64,000 nucleotides of DNA from Thamnaconus septentrionalis (taxonomy: Eukaryota > Chordata > Actinopteri > Tetraodontiformes > Monacanthidae). Every line of letters begins with the position of its first letter. Position 1 is the first letter of the stretch. Below, in pieces: positions 11,197 to 23,000 of the stretch. The notes below the pieces were generated by a model, which was not told the origin of the DNA, searched no databases, and was given only the letters and a program-made list of their open reading frames with translations. The stretch lies in assembly GCA_009823395.1 (NCBI GenBank), contig CM020517.1, forward strand, positions 10,753,501 to 10,817,500, given 5' to 3'. The translations under genes and the position numbers were made by a program.

Positions 11197-12224
11197 AAAA
11201 TGTGCATCAGAACCAGATCAAACACGGATAATTCCCTCCTTTTTTTATGGGCCAATTCTGTGTAACTGTGTGTAACAGCACCTTGATCTGGAAGCAAAGC
11301 TGCAAAGAATCGTGTCCGTTCACGTTCCCTTTCCAGCGGCTAATTGCGCTCGGCAACATCACAGCGGCGGAGACGCCGTGTTTTGACGGCGGCCGCCGTC
11401 GCGGCTCGTTTTGACGTTTTGATCCCCAGCGAGCCCTTGCAGAAACAGCTGGCTGGGCGGGGGAGCGGCCTCTGGGGGGTGCACGAGGAGTTGAAGGACG
11501 TGGATCGCTGCCAAGGCGTTTCACGCGCAGCACATATCTTACAAGTGCAGCTGAGAATTAGAGACAGGGGACCCTCGGCCCCGGCGCTGCCCACCCTACC
11601 ATCTGCCCGCCTGGGGCTCGCAGAGCCCTGTGACTTAGCCTCCGCATTACCAGGCATGACAGCTTTGCCCTCAGTCAACCTCTGCACACACACACACACA
11701 CACACACGCGAGTCTCCTCTGCTTCTCCCTTGATGGGTAGCGGGTCGGCGCGCCGCTCGACTCTCCTCTGTAACATCAGCGTCAGTGAGGGATTGCCGGC
11801 CTTTTAGCGCGAGTAAAAGATGAGGAACATCATTTTCCAGCCCTCTAATTTGGTTCTGGGGGAGGCCAGCGGAGGTGAGCGTCCTCGTGAGCATGCGCTC
11901 CAGCTAGCTAGCAAGCAGCGACAGCGCCGAGGTTACAGGTCTCCGGGTGGATATAATTAGAAACTTCCGCGCAGCCCTTATTTTTTTTGAAGCGGCTTCC
12001 CCTCGCTTGTTTTCCTTCGGCCATTTATCTCTCCCCTCTGGTGACACCATCGGGGGCAGTGGGGGGAGGGGGGGCGTCATGTCCACCTCTGTGTCTTGAC
12101 TTGCCCCCGTTTCTCTGCGCTGGTGTAAACCTCACATCCTGTTCCCCCATCAGTCAGATTAAACAGCAGGGCTGGATGAAACACATGCAGGGAATCCCCC
12201 CCGCCCCCCAACTCAACACACACA

Positions 12225-12261
<37 letters not shown>

Positions 12262-12469
12262 GCAGTTAGCACATGTGCGCCTTCAGCGTAGCGTTCTTCC
12301 TCTGGAAAGAACGGAGAAGCTTGAGTCAAGTAAGAAAAAACAGAAAAAAGACCCAATCACACATTTGCAGAACATTTTAAAAAGTTTTTTTTCACCCGTA
12401 TTCTTGGAAGTGTGTTCAGCCAACGCTTTTGTGCGTTTAAACCAGTAAAAGGTGACAAAAATCCCTTTC
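11197..12469. other. Intergenic, no gene seen
   Basis: Includes CA runs (11687, 12238). The 11340-11660 part is GC-rich with open frames on both strands but no domain. 11800-11960 is unique. Confidence 0.55.
12238..12262. repeat. (CA)n microsatellite
   Basis: CA run preceded by a short CT run. A similar CA run lies at 11687-11707. Confidence 0.9.
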
Positions 12470-12660
12470 CAAGATGAAAACCTTTATGAATTAAATTGAG
12501 CTCATAATAAGCTACTTGAAGATATCTTAGGTTCCGCCGCTGCCTCTTGATCCTCCTTCTGGCTGGCATTAATAATGGCAGGTTACTGACGCGAGGCTGA
12601 GCCACTTATGCATCTTTTGGCTGCCCGTCTCTTTATTGCTTTAACTCATGAAAGAAATTA
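12470..12660. promoter_or_regulatory. Candidate conserved regulatory block
   Basis: Unique sequence with GAATTAAATTGAG, CATAATAAG and CATTAATAATGG homeodomain-type cores and no simple repeats. Confidence 0.33.
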
Positions 12661-12908
12661 AAAAAAAGTCAGAATCCCCCTTTTCTTTTTTTCTTTTTTT
12701 TTTTCCAGTGTAGGCTGAACTTTGTAACAAGCCAACATTCACACTTAGCTCACGACAGATCAGCTGCCGGTAGGTTAAAAGTTTCCATTACTATTTTTCA
12801 ACGCATTTCCATCAAATCAGGAATGTAGCAAAGCGACGGCAAATCTAAATCTCCCTGCAGCATGCAGTGGTGTTCATGAAGCCCGGAAGTGAAACCGGCC
12901 AAACATTC

Positions 12909-13080
12909 CACCAGCTCAGTGGTTCAGTGGTAGAGACTGGGAGGTTGTGGGTTCAATCCCCAGCTGCGTCATACCAAAGACTTCAAAGATGGCACCCAAC
13001 TTTCTGTTGCCCCCAGCCACCAATTCTATATCCTATATTATTACATAAAAGATATAAAACTGTTGTGTTTTACGTCTTAT
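12909..13080 (+). mobile_element. tRNA-derived SINE (second type)
   Basis: There is a perfect RNA polymerase III A box TGGTTCAGTGG (12920-12930) and a near-perfect B box GGTTCAATCCC (12950-12960) about 20 bases later. The body then reads CATACCAAAGACTTC and AAGATGGCACCCA. The A/B spacing is shorter than in a real tRNA and there is no cloverleaf, so this is a SINE rather than a tRNA gene. Confidence 0.65.
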
Positions 13081-15399
13081 TTCTAGATGCGTTCTTCCCC
13101 AGTTCCGCAACATCCTGACGCTCCTTAACTCAGCCCATTAAACACTGTAATCGAGGGCAACGCTGCACTCCGTCCATTCGCTTGGGGTTGGTTGGGGGTT
13201 GTGAACTATAACCAGTCTGATTATTGCCGCACCAGTAGAGCTGTCACTCACCCTCCCAGTCAGCTCTCCTCTCCGACTGCCAGCGCCAGGGAGGGAGGGA
13301 GGGGGGGAGGGGCCGGCGCAAAACGATGACGTGAAAGTCATCCCCGACTTATAATTAATCTCTTGTCGACTTCTATTGACACGTCCACTCTTTGATTAAA
13401 TAATTACTTAAGTAGCGTAAGCCTCTGTGATTGAGTCATAATCCTGGAGAAGCTGTAACCGGCGACGGTCACCGCCTTTTGCGACGACTGGCTCATCGTT
13501 TGGAGCAGCGCTGGCGGCGGTGGCTCATCGCTCATCTTCCCCAATCGATTCTGGGTTGCCAGTTAGTTGTTTTTTTTTTATTTTGGGAGAGGTCGGAGCG
13601 CTCCAGCGGAGCTCCAATGGAGGTTTTCATTTGATCCTCTCAGGGTGGTTTTGGGCTCCCGGGTACGAGACACGTGCGCGCACATATGCCCGTGTATGCA
13701 AATCCGTTTTGGCACGCATGTCTGCACACCCTGACAAGCGCGGCCCTCCGCCTCCGTACCGCTGCTCCAGCCCGACGGCGGAGAGAGAAACCAGCGCTTC
13801 CCACCCGTCGCGAGCGCACCCGTGTCTGCCCACCTGCCCGCCCGCCCGCCTGCCGCCCGCTTGCCGCCGCTTCCACACCTTCCACACCTAAACAGCCTGG
13901 CATCTGTCACCGGCGGGGTCACACATACACACGGCAGGCGCAAACACACACACACACACGCACACTCGCAGGCTCGCACACACGTGCTGCCGTCTTGTTG
14001 TCTGGAGCGAGTGTAGCCTTTTGACCCCTCTTTGACAGGTACACGGAGGGATCTCAAAGTGAGAGGAGAAGCCTCGGAGCTCAGGTCTGCGAGTCGGAGA
14101 CGTGCCCTCTCCATAGGTAGCTGTCCGACTCCTCGGGGCTCCGGGGGGACGGCCGCTCGCCTCTCCCAGGAAGCCATAACTCTCCGCTCAGGAAGTGAGG
14201 TGTGTCTGGACTGTTATCTACAACTGTCTGGGTGAGAGGCAGGCGGGGACAAGAGGTCAGACAAGAATGGGACCACTTATATCATGTTTTATGTATGACG
14301 GGTGGCATGCGTTTGAATATTTACATGTGTCTGAGGGCGATGCAAATAGGTGTGTGTGTGTGTGTGGGGGGGGTGAAAAGGGAGGAAGTTGGTTGAAGTG
14401 GGTCTTCTTCACCAACAAACACTGGATGTATTTGAGCGTGGTGCAATGCCGAGGGTGAGCCAGCGAGGGGCGTCAGTCCAGGCGACAGGCGGGATGAACT
14501 TGAAGGGTTGTCGAGGAACTTTGGAGGAGAAATACTGAATGTGTCTCGAGTTTGTCAGCAGAATTTTCCATCCTTTCAGTCTTTTGCTTGTCCTTCACTT
14601 TTTAATGGTGTGTCTGAAAGTGAGCTCTTTGTGAGGTCACACCTGTTTGTCCTGCCCCCTGAGATCCGTTCCTGCCCGCCTGACTTTTTGTTCCCATCCA
14701 ATAATGCTTTTTTAACAAGAGTTAAGCCTCCAGTTCTTCTTTCGGAGAGTTTTGGAGTCACAAGTAGCATTGTATTCTGAGATTGTGGCGTTCTACTTGG
14801 AAAATGTGATGCTATTAGCATTATAATGATGAAATGATGCCTGTCTATTAAGGACTTTTTGTAAGATGGGGCCAATTTTATGTTCTGTTCACTGCCTATA
14901 TAGCCTAAACATGGAATGAGGAAATGATGGAGGAGGAAAATAGCATGTTGTGGTCAGATTCAGCTTCTAGCTTGTTGGAAGCTTGTTAGATCCAAGCAAA
15001 AAGATGTGAAGATTGCTTCATTATGGAAATTGGCAGTCAATCCAGCAGTCAAGTCTTGCCACCAAGTTCTCCATCATGATGATGGAACTAATTAAAGGTG
15101 TCACGGAAATATTTTATATGTTTCATCTTTGGGTCGACTGAATGTTTTTTTTCTATATCCTTTAACAATGGCTCTGACCTTCACTTGCGGCTTCATTACA
15201 TCCTGCCGTTTCTTCTGCTTCTCTCCAATCCCTGATGGTCCGAGGTGTGTCAAACGACCCCTGAAATAACACATTTGACGAATATAAATGATCAGCTCGG
15301 CACAAAGTCGAGTTGAAAGCTTTTGAGCTTAGTGGAGGGTGGTTGTGGTGGGGGGGGGGGGGGGGGGTTGGGGTTGATCGCTGTGAACTCTTAGAACAC
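13081..15399. other. Intergenic, no gene seen
   Basis: The 13640-14030 part is rich in CA and in CCGCC/CTGCC repeats, giving long spurious open frames on both strands. 14500-15300 is unique and moderately A/T-rich, with no recognised element. Confidence 0.55.
15350..15367. repeat. G18 homopolymer
   Basis: Eighteen consecutive G residues followed by TTGGGGTT; strong potential to form a G-quadruplex. Confidence 0.9.
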
Positions 15400-16090
15400 T
15401 CCCAGGCATATAATTAAAAGGTAGTTTCTAATTTCTATGAGAGTAAATTAGTGCCCCAGCTTCATTGTTAAATCGTGGCTGGTGGCAAGTAGCCTGGGGA
15501 GATGGATTGAATGGATCAGAGAGGGCTGGACAGTCGGTGGATAATTTTGACAATGGGGTCCGGGGGTATCATCCATCACTCACGGGCTTACATGAAAGTT
15601 TTGACAGGTAGAGGTCATGGCAATGTGGCAGGAGCCAGCGGAGATGGATGCCTTTAATTTGGGTAATGAAGAGTTAACCATCTTGGGAAAGCAAGAGGAG
15701 CGTTAAATGGGAGAGCCAGCCGCCATTAAAAGAAAGTCTTATTTAATTCCAGCGGCCCTAATGAAAGACATCGAAACACAATCCTTGATTGACAATGAGG
15801 GCCCCGGCTGTAATTCCCCGCAGACACTTCACTTAAGTTCCCTCCCTTGTTAATCTCAAATATAATGAATTGCAAAACTAAGGTTAAACGTGGCAGCGTG
15901 AATTCATTATCGCTAATACATTAGGCCATAAGATGATTTACAGTGCGGTCTCTCTCTTATTTTCATTAGCGGCGAATAGCTTTGATTTAGCCCAGATTCC
16001 GCCGGCCCGCTCGTCCTCGCCATCAATCTCGGCCCGCCGTGGCCATTGTCGCCCTTTATATGTGACCCCGCCGACGGAGAATAGAGCCAA
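15400..16090. promoter_or_regulatory. Candidate conserved regulatory block, about 690 bp
   Basis: Long repeat-free block with many ATTA/TAAT cores (for example TAATTCC, GTTAATCTC, CGCTAATACATTAGG near 15910), TTGATTGACAATG (about 15786) and a GCGGCGAATAGC stretch. There is no open reading frame worth the name. It is bounded by a G18 run upstream and GTGGG repeats downstream. Confidence 0.42.
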
Positions 16091-16591
16091 AGAATGAAAA
16101 CGTGTAGGAGCAGACAAGCGGCGGCATGGGCGGTGGGTAGGTGGGTGGGTGTGTGTGTGGGTGGTGGGGTTCTTATTATTCAGATTTTTAGTGTGAGTAC
16201 AAGACCCCTCTTTATCTCTTCCTCAGAAATTATATTCACTGGGAGCTGTCATTCAACTTCATCCTTGACCCCGGTCTTATTGTTGCAGGCTTAATGGTGG
16301 TGCGTCCCCCCCCCGAGATAACACTTAATGCTCCTGTGTCTACCAGTAAAGGTCTGCAAAGACTATCTCGCACTAAAACACCAGGGACCCCATCTGCATG
16401 CGAGCCGATCGCCATACGGGCGCTTCTGAATGCGCGCCCCCCCGTCCGTCTGCTGTTGCTGCTGGCAATGAAGGCGTCTGAAATGCATGTTTTACTTCCT
16501 GCCGTTACACATCCCAGCGCGCTGTGCATTTAACGCGGCATGACAAGGCCAGTGTGTGGTTTGTGCACGTTTACACCACCGAGACACTTTA

Positions 16592-17142
16592 CACTGACCG
16601 GCCACTTTATTAGGTCCACCTCGCCAGGGCCAGGTAGTTAATAATGTGGCCCCCCCAGTGTTTGCGTATATGCTAAAACACGCTGCTTCAAGGTCGCACG
16701 GTTTGTCCAGAGACACTATTCCGCACAGCTTGGTTGTGTCCACAGGTTATTTGACTTCCTGTCGCCTTTAAGTGCTCTCCAACCACTCTGCCCATTCTGA
16801 CCCCTGACCCCTGACCCCTGACATCAACAAGGCATTTTTTTCCTTCACACTGCCGCAGCTCGCTGGATATTTTCTCTTTATTAGGACCCTCATCTGTGAC
16901 ACTGTGGTTCCGTTGTGGTTACAACCCCAGTAGGCCAGCGGCTGGTGGAGGTCCTGCAGCCAGTCTGGCTCCAACGACCCCATTCACCACGTACACAGTC
17001 ACCGGAATCCCGTTTCTTCGCCGAATTCCGATGCTCACTTTGAGCTGCAGCCTTGTCGAGCTGCCGCCCTGTGATTGGCTGATCAGCTAATTGTGTTAAC
17101 AAGCAATTGGACATTTTACCTAATAAAGTGGCTGGTGCAGTG
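16592..17142 (-). mobile_element. Tc1/mariner-like relic with both terminal repeats
   Basis: The left terminal repeat begins CACTGACCGGCCACTTTATT at 16592, preceded by TA (the Tc1 target site). The right repeat, ending around CCTAATAAAGTGGCTGG, lies at 17114-17142. Between them, in reverse orientation, is sequence from the N-terminal half of a Tc1-like transposase gene, without the catalytic DDE part and with many breaks. The element is about 550 bp, compared with roughly 1.2-1.6 kb for complete ones. It includes an expanded TGACCCC tandem at 16798-16822. Confidence 0.8.
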
Positions 17143-17239
17143 CATGCAGTGCATATCAAAGACGGTAAACGCGCATATCCGCAGATATGCGCATGCGCAT
17201 GCGTTTTTTTTTTTTTTTTTGCATCCTAATCTGCATTCC

Positions 17240-17710
17240 TCTTGTGCTTGAAAATGTGACAAATTGAGGCGAGTTGAGGCTGCGGCTGCCTCGGTGAGTG
17301 ACAGGAAGGTTATGGACTCCTAATGACAAGGTTTAAGAGCTAGAGCTACTGCTAATTGGGGTGATGTGCCCGTCCCCCGCAAGACAAGTCGAGCTACCAG
17401 GGATTAGCCATGATTAGGAAAGCAGTTTTCCCTGCCTGCCGCCGCTTTACGACCTTTTCTCCGCATTTATCCACAATGGTCAGATTAGGCCAGTGATGGA
17501 CAGACAAGCGTTGCATGGCGTCATGATATATCTGGACAGTTAGCGCGCGGCGCCTCGTCGGCATGAGCTTGAGAGAGTCGCACATATGTAACCCATCCAG
17601 TGCGTGGTAGGGGATGGCACATTATAGGCTGCAGACAGAGAGCCAATGTAATATTTATGGAGTCAGCTTGTTATATAAAAGTAGTTAAAAAATAATGCCC
17701 CGGGATATTT
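17240..17710. promoter_or_regulatory. Candidate conserved regulatory block
   Basis: Unique block containing CTAATGACAAGG, GGGATTAGCCATGATTAGG (about 17400-17418) and GTAATATTTATGGAG motifs. Paired GATTAG cores suit homeodomain binding. It begins just after a Tc1 relic and an NRF1-like palindrome. Confidence 0.38.
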
Positions 17711-18059
17711 TTCACATTTCTTGTTAAAAGAAAAAGGCGGAGTGCACGCGCGCGGAGCGTGCCTGTGTGTGTGTGCGTGCATGCGTGTATGTATGTATGC
17801 GTGTGTGTTGGTGGGTGCTTGTTCTACTGCTCAACACACATTCGTTGAATGGAAAAATCACAATGTTCTGTCGGAAAAACTGTTTAGTCTGGCATTGCGT
17901 GTGCACACACACGCACGCACACAAGTGGGCAGTAATTGTTCTATCCAATTAACAGGAAACTAATTGCGTGTTGCTTCCTCTATAGGTTTACCTGAAGCAC
18001 GATGCCAGGACATGGCGCGGCACGTTTCCCCCTTCTTGCTCAGCTTGGCCTGGCGACGA

Positions 18060-18830
18060 TTAAGTTAGAATTTAAAAGTGAGTGAAAGTGAAATAACAGA
18101 ATCAAGTTTCCTGAGGTTTCTCCATATTCCGGATTCAGGACTATTTGCCAGGCCAAAATTCAGCCGTACAGGTAATTTGCAGAGGCAGGAAGTTGGAACC
18201 GAGCGGTCATTATTTTTGCTAAATGCCGCGGCGCATACAATGGACATATTTTTTTAAGAGAACCACATGCCGAACGGCTGCGTTTCCGGCGGCGCGGACG
18301 TGGAATGATCAAAAGTGCGGGGCCTTGTTAGCCTGTTCCCGCTCCAGACGTGTCTCTCATGTATTTTCATTTGAGAAGAAAGCCGCGAGTTTTGCGGGGA
18401 ACAGGATATTCCACCTTGTTAAAATGAATTGTCATGTATGCCTGACAGACGCTTATAATGAGATTAGTGTCGGCACGTTTCAAAGAGGAAATGTTGGAAA
18501 TGAGAGAAGAGCTAATCCGCTCACACATTTTTATGCGGCTACATTCATTCTCTACATGGTTCCCCGGAAACTTTTGCCTTCCCGCTTCGGTAATGAATTG
18601 TCTTACGGCTCCCGCGCTCTTTTCATCCAGAGCTCGTCCGCCGTCAGTGAGCCTTCACTCAAAAGAAGCCCTTTGTGGTGAAGGGCTGCCGTGGCGGCAA
18701 ATAGGGCGGCGATGGGGAAAAAATAAAAAATTGTTAAATCCATGCAAATTAATCACAATTTCACATACTTTATACTCAAAACGTGGGTTCTTGGAGTTTC
18801 TGCTGGAGTGATTCAGGGTGGCTCAATAAT
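18060..18830. promoter_or_regulatory. Candidate conserved regulatory block
   Basis: Unique, repeat-free sequence with GAGATTAGTG (about 18459), GAGCTAATCC (about 18508), GGTAATGAATTG and AAATTAATCAC cores. Local open frames contain no recognisable domain. Confidence 0.36.
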
Positions 18831-18899
18831 GCCAGGAGCAGTGTCAGTGACTATTTTGACTGAAAAAGGGGAATTCAGTCATTGAGTGATGGACGCAGT

Positions 18900-18945
18900 G
18901 TAACACCACTGGAACATTTTGCATTTGCATTTAATTTTCAAGTTG
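18900..18945. promoter_or_regulatory. POU octamer plus TTAATT
   Basis: ATTTGCAT (18923-18930) is directly followed by TTAATTTTC, a POU-homeodomain-type arrangement. Single-motif evidence only. Confidence 0.3.
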
Positions 18946-19876
18946 AACGCAAACAACACAGGGATTCCTGCCTCAAAGTCTTGCAACATACTCTGTACTT
19001 CTCTTCTTTGGTACTTTTTGGCCTTGTGCACGAGCGCTTTTCTCCTCTTTGTTTCTCTGAGCAGTGATGGTCCTACTTTAAAAAAAACAAGTTTGTCCAC
19101 AGAGCAATAAGCCATACGCAGTGAGAGGAGGCAAAGTTTAATGCATGCAAAAGTATTCACGTTTACCCTGATGTACACGGCATTTTTCCTATTTTATTTC
19201 GCAAAAACAACCTGGAACTTTCGAAAGCCGGGCGACGAGACAGCGCAGAGAGCAAAGTGTTGACGGAAGCCCCGAGCTCGGCCACACTCCACTTGGCCTG
19301 TGACTGTGATTTGACACACTCATTATCAGACCTTCTCTTATTGATTTCTAGATAGTTGTGAACGCTCTTCCATGCACACAGCTAAGCCTTTCTATACCAC
19401 CCCCCGAGTCTCCTCCACTGACCTTTACTGTTCAGATAGAGATGGCGCCCAGCGAGGAGGAGGGAGGATTTGCAAAAGAGGACGTTTATGAAAATTTTTC
19501 TTGAAAGCTGTCTGAGAATTCCAGAAGAGACATGAAGGAAAGGGCAGCGAGCCAGTGTATGGAGAGGACACACTGAGACTCTGATATGGATGGGATGTTT
19601 CAGAGGAGGAGAAAAAAATAGCAGTCTATATGTGCATATGTAATGCAAAGTAAAAAGGAAGTCTCCGGACTATTGAAGTGTTCCTTCTGCTTCCTCTGTG
19701 GTGCCATTGCACCCTTTGGGCCCAACCCACAGGACATGCACATACAGTAGAAGAAAACTTACCACCATATAAATGTTGACGCTGAAATGACTTTCATAAG
19801 TACTTTCAAAATAAAGCAACTTTTGCTAATGTAGCCAAATACTTGTTTCTTAAGTCCTTTTAATTAACTGCTCGTT

Positions 19877-20062
19877 GATACAAATAGCGAGTCGGCCAGT
19901 CACATGGCAGCAACTCATATGGTCAGACATGGTTAAGCGACCGTTATGAAGTTTAAACTAAGCCGCAGAATTTGGATGAAAGGTGACGTGAGTGACTCTG
20001 CACGTGGTGAACGTGGTTGTTGGTGCCAGTCGGGCTGCAGGTGTGCAGTTCACAAACTGCAG
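19877..20062 (+). mobile_element. Tc1/mariner-like fragment (5' part only)
   Basis: The stretch reading CACATGGCAGCAACTCA and, further on, GAACGTGGTTGTTGGTGCC matches the untranslated leader and N-terminal transposase region of the same Tc1-like family as the relics at 899 and 16592. It ends near a CAG-rich stretch (20059-20075). Neither terminal repeat is recognisable. Confidence 0.7.
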
Positions 20063-20075
20063 CAGCAGCAGCAAC

Positions 20076-23000
20076 AACTCGGAGTGCCTTCCTCCCACGC
20101 CTCTCTTGCACCTCCCTCATCTTTCTCTGGAAAGGAAGCCGACTGGTCGCGGAGGCCATGAAAAATCATCGGCGATTGAAACCGCTGTCCGCTCGAGGTT
20201 GGCAAGACGGATGAGCGAGCTTTCAGTTGAAATCTGGGCGATTCAGCTGCTGCTCTGTGTTTGCGCTTATCTCTCTTTAAGGATCGGGAATTATGGTGTC
20301 CAAGATAACCTCAAGTGGCCCGACAGTGGGAGAAAAAACATATGCTGACTTTGACCCGGCTGAGGTGACTCCTGATGCAAAGTTTCAGGCTGTCTTTGTT
20401 GCGCTGTGGCCGACTGATCCTCTCACGTCACTGTCATTTAAGGTTGTTGTTCCTCTGAATAATGCTGTAGAGGGTGCAAGTAATATTCCTTCAGTTTCCG
20501 GGGGGGTTATTTGTCACAATTTGTGGAGTGGGAGATTGATTTTTGCCCTTCCACTACATTGATGAAACCCCTCCTGAGGCTTCCTCCTGGGGATTCATCT
20601 TGCGCTGATAACTTTGGGCTATCTTATCTGGTCACTGTTCAAACAGGAGTGAACGCCGGGGGTTTGCTGCAGGTGTTTGTCTCCGCTTGGGTCCATTTCT
20701 TCTTGTTTTTGTGTTCAAGGTTAAAGCCTGATGGATGCGGCTGATTTTTCACAATGCTGTTTTTTTTTTTTTTGTTTGTTTTTGTCCCCCTCATGTCTGA
20801 ATCACTTCATTGACTCACTTTAAAAAAAGAAAGAAAGAAAAGAAAAGCACTTTGGACAGGTGACAAGCGTGCTGTGTTTTGTGATCTTATTCCGCCGTTT
20901 AATTAACTGCGCAGCATCTGAATGAGGTTTGGCTTCAAGTTCAATGAGCTGGAAGGATTTCTGCTGCCTTTTAGGAATCTGCCTTTGGAGATGAATTCAT
21001 GTGGTTATTCAAGAACATAAGGAAAGATGAAAATAAATGAATGTGAGGAGGGAATCCATGTGTGAGTCGGATGGCTTAGACAACATTCACCCATATTCAA
21101 CAACATGGCAGACAGCTTAACTTTCATACTCCTTGCTGCTGATGATTTGAGGTTAGGAGTCCAGTATTATATAAAAGTTACTCTACAACTGCTGTGCTTT
21201 GGCTTGCTGCACATATCAGAAGGTTTTGGAGACCTTCCCTGTGTGATGTCACAAAGGGTACTGAGACCTCTCGTCCAGGCAGGTGTTTTACTCTGTTTGC
21301 ACAATGTTTGTAACAAAACCAATGGACCATTGCAGCAGAAGGCTGTAAAAAGAGGGTTGAAAGTGCGGTTTTCTGTTTTTTCCTCTTTTTCATGAAACCG
21401 GTACAATAGAGGAACCTTTAAGAACATCAAATGTTGTGCTTCAGTTTTGGCTCCCGGGGCCGTGCATTCCCAATTTGTCATGTTGCTTTGAACTGTCAGT
21501 AATCCACTGACAGGACAGCGATCGCTATCTTGTAAAACTTAAGAGCAGGATATGAGTGAGGTTGACTAACAGGCCTCTCTGTCGCCCCTCCAAAAAAAAG
21601 TAACTGGTGATGACAGATTGTTCTGCTGTTTTCCCTTTAAGACTCTTGGTTTTTGAAATAAAGGGCCCAGGCTCGGAGTAAAGTGGCCATAACAGTCTGA
21701 GAGAGACACCCCTTGCCAAATCTGATGCTGGATGAGTGCAGAGCCGAGGAAGTTTCTGAGGCTGTCAACCGTCCCACAAAGCAGAGCTGTGATAGAGTGA
21801 GCCCCCCCTCCTCCCTGCCATCCCTCAAGCACAGCGGAGGCCTCTCACCCCGTGTACACAGAGTGGTCTGCAGTCAACACTATCTTATCTCCGCCGGGGC
21901 GGGGTGAGGAGTGGGGGGGGTAGGGGCAAGTCTGGGCTTGCAGTAGCCAGCCAGGCCACATGGCTTCAGCAGGAGATGTCGCTCACTTCTGAGAAACCAA
22001 CTGCCCTAAAAAATTAAAAAGCAAACAAAAACAACCAACCTGCCCCCCCCCAGGATAAACAGATCCACTCTTAGGAGGGCTGATTGATTGGTTGTGTTGC
22101 AGCAAGTTTTTGACTTCGCCAGCCCCTCTTTTATTTCAGCTGACTATTTTAGCGGCTAGCTTGCGGTCTGGAAACAACAGCGTTTCAGTCCGGATTGTGT
22201 TAAAGTTCTAATCCTGCAAAGCCTTTGCGATGGAAACTTTTCTCTTCCTCCTTCCGCAGTATCCAACAAGTGTGTTTGTGTGTGTCTGTGTGTGTGAGTG
22301 TGTGTGTGTGTGAGAGAAAGAGAGAGAGAGCAAGACCTGACCTGCAGCCGTACAATCCATCAGCATTAGTCCAACGCGGTCTCCAGACTAAACATGCTCT
22401 CATTACAGCGGCTGCGACCCGCCTGCGGAGCTCTTCCTCCTCGCTCAAGTTTATTAACACGGGAGCGCCGCGCACAAATCAAAAAAAGCCAAGCCGCGCC
22501 GGACTCTTACAGTAAACACCGGCTTGCCGACCGCTGCTAGCTGGTGTACAATTAAAGGATTTCAAATGGCCAGAGCTCGCAGGGAGTGACACGGCAATAT
22601 GATTACCGCAGAACACGGCGTGCTGTGCGAGCCGGAGCCGCTCGGCGATGATGTCATCGCCTCCCGGCAGCCGAGCTGCGGACAGAGAGCCGGGGAGGCA
22701 GGGACGGGAGCTTGAGAGGCAGGAAACTCTTCTCCTCTCTTCTCCTCTCTTCTCTTTCCCCCTGTTTTTTCTTACGGGATTCAAACAGCCGACCGGGCTG
22801 CACCGTCATGGCGGCCGATAAAAGCCTTTGTCCGCCCGTGTCGGGTTGCCGTGTGTGGTAATTGGCTCGATGACAAAGTGTTCAGTTACACATTTACTTA
22901 CTCCGAGCAGCCAGGCCGCGACTCCGGCCCCACACTGGCCACACTAACAGTCTTTACCAGTCCTCCCCCCACCTTCCCCTCCGGGGAGGGGGGGTTAAGA

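Noticed and set aside
12909..12985. Possible tRNA gene with A and B boxes
   Set aside because: The boxes are too close together and no cloverleaf or acceptor stem forms; a tRNA-derived SINE explains it.
13578..14177. Long open frames on both strands in the GC-rich 13.6-14.2 kb region
   Set aside because: They arise from CA and CCGCC/CTGCC repeats that lack stop codons; no domain or splice structure supports them.
17171..17220. Hairpin followed by a T run, resembling a bacterial terminator
   Set aside because: This is vertebrate nuclear DNA, so that mechanism does not apply; reported instead as an NRF1-type palindrome.
21100..21480. Possible MITE
   Set aside because: The sequence has the feel of an interspersed repeat, but I could not find paired terminal repeats or a target duplication.
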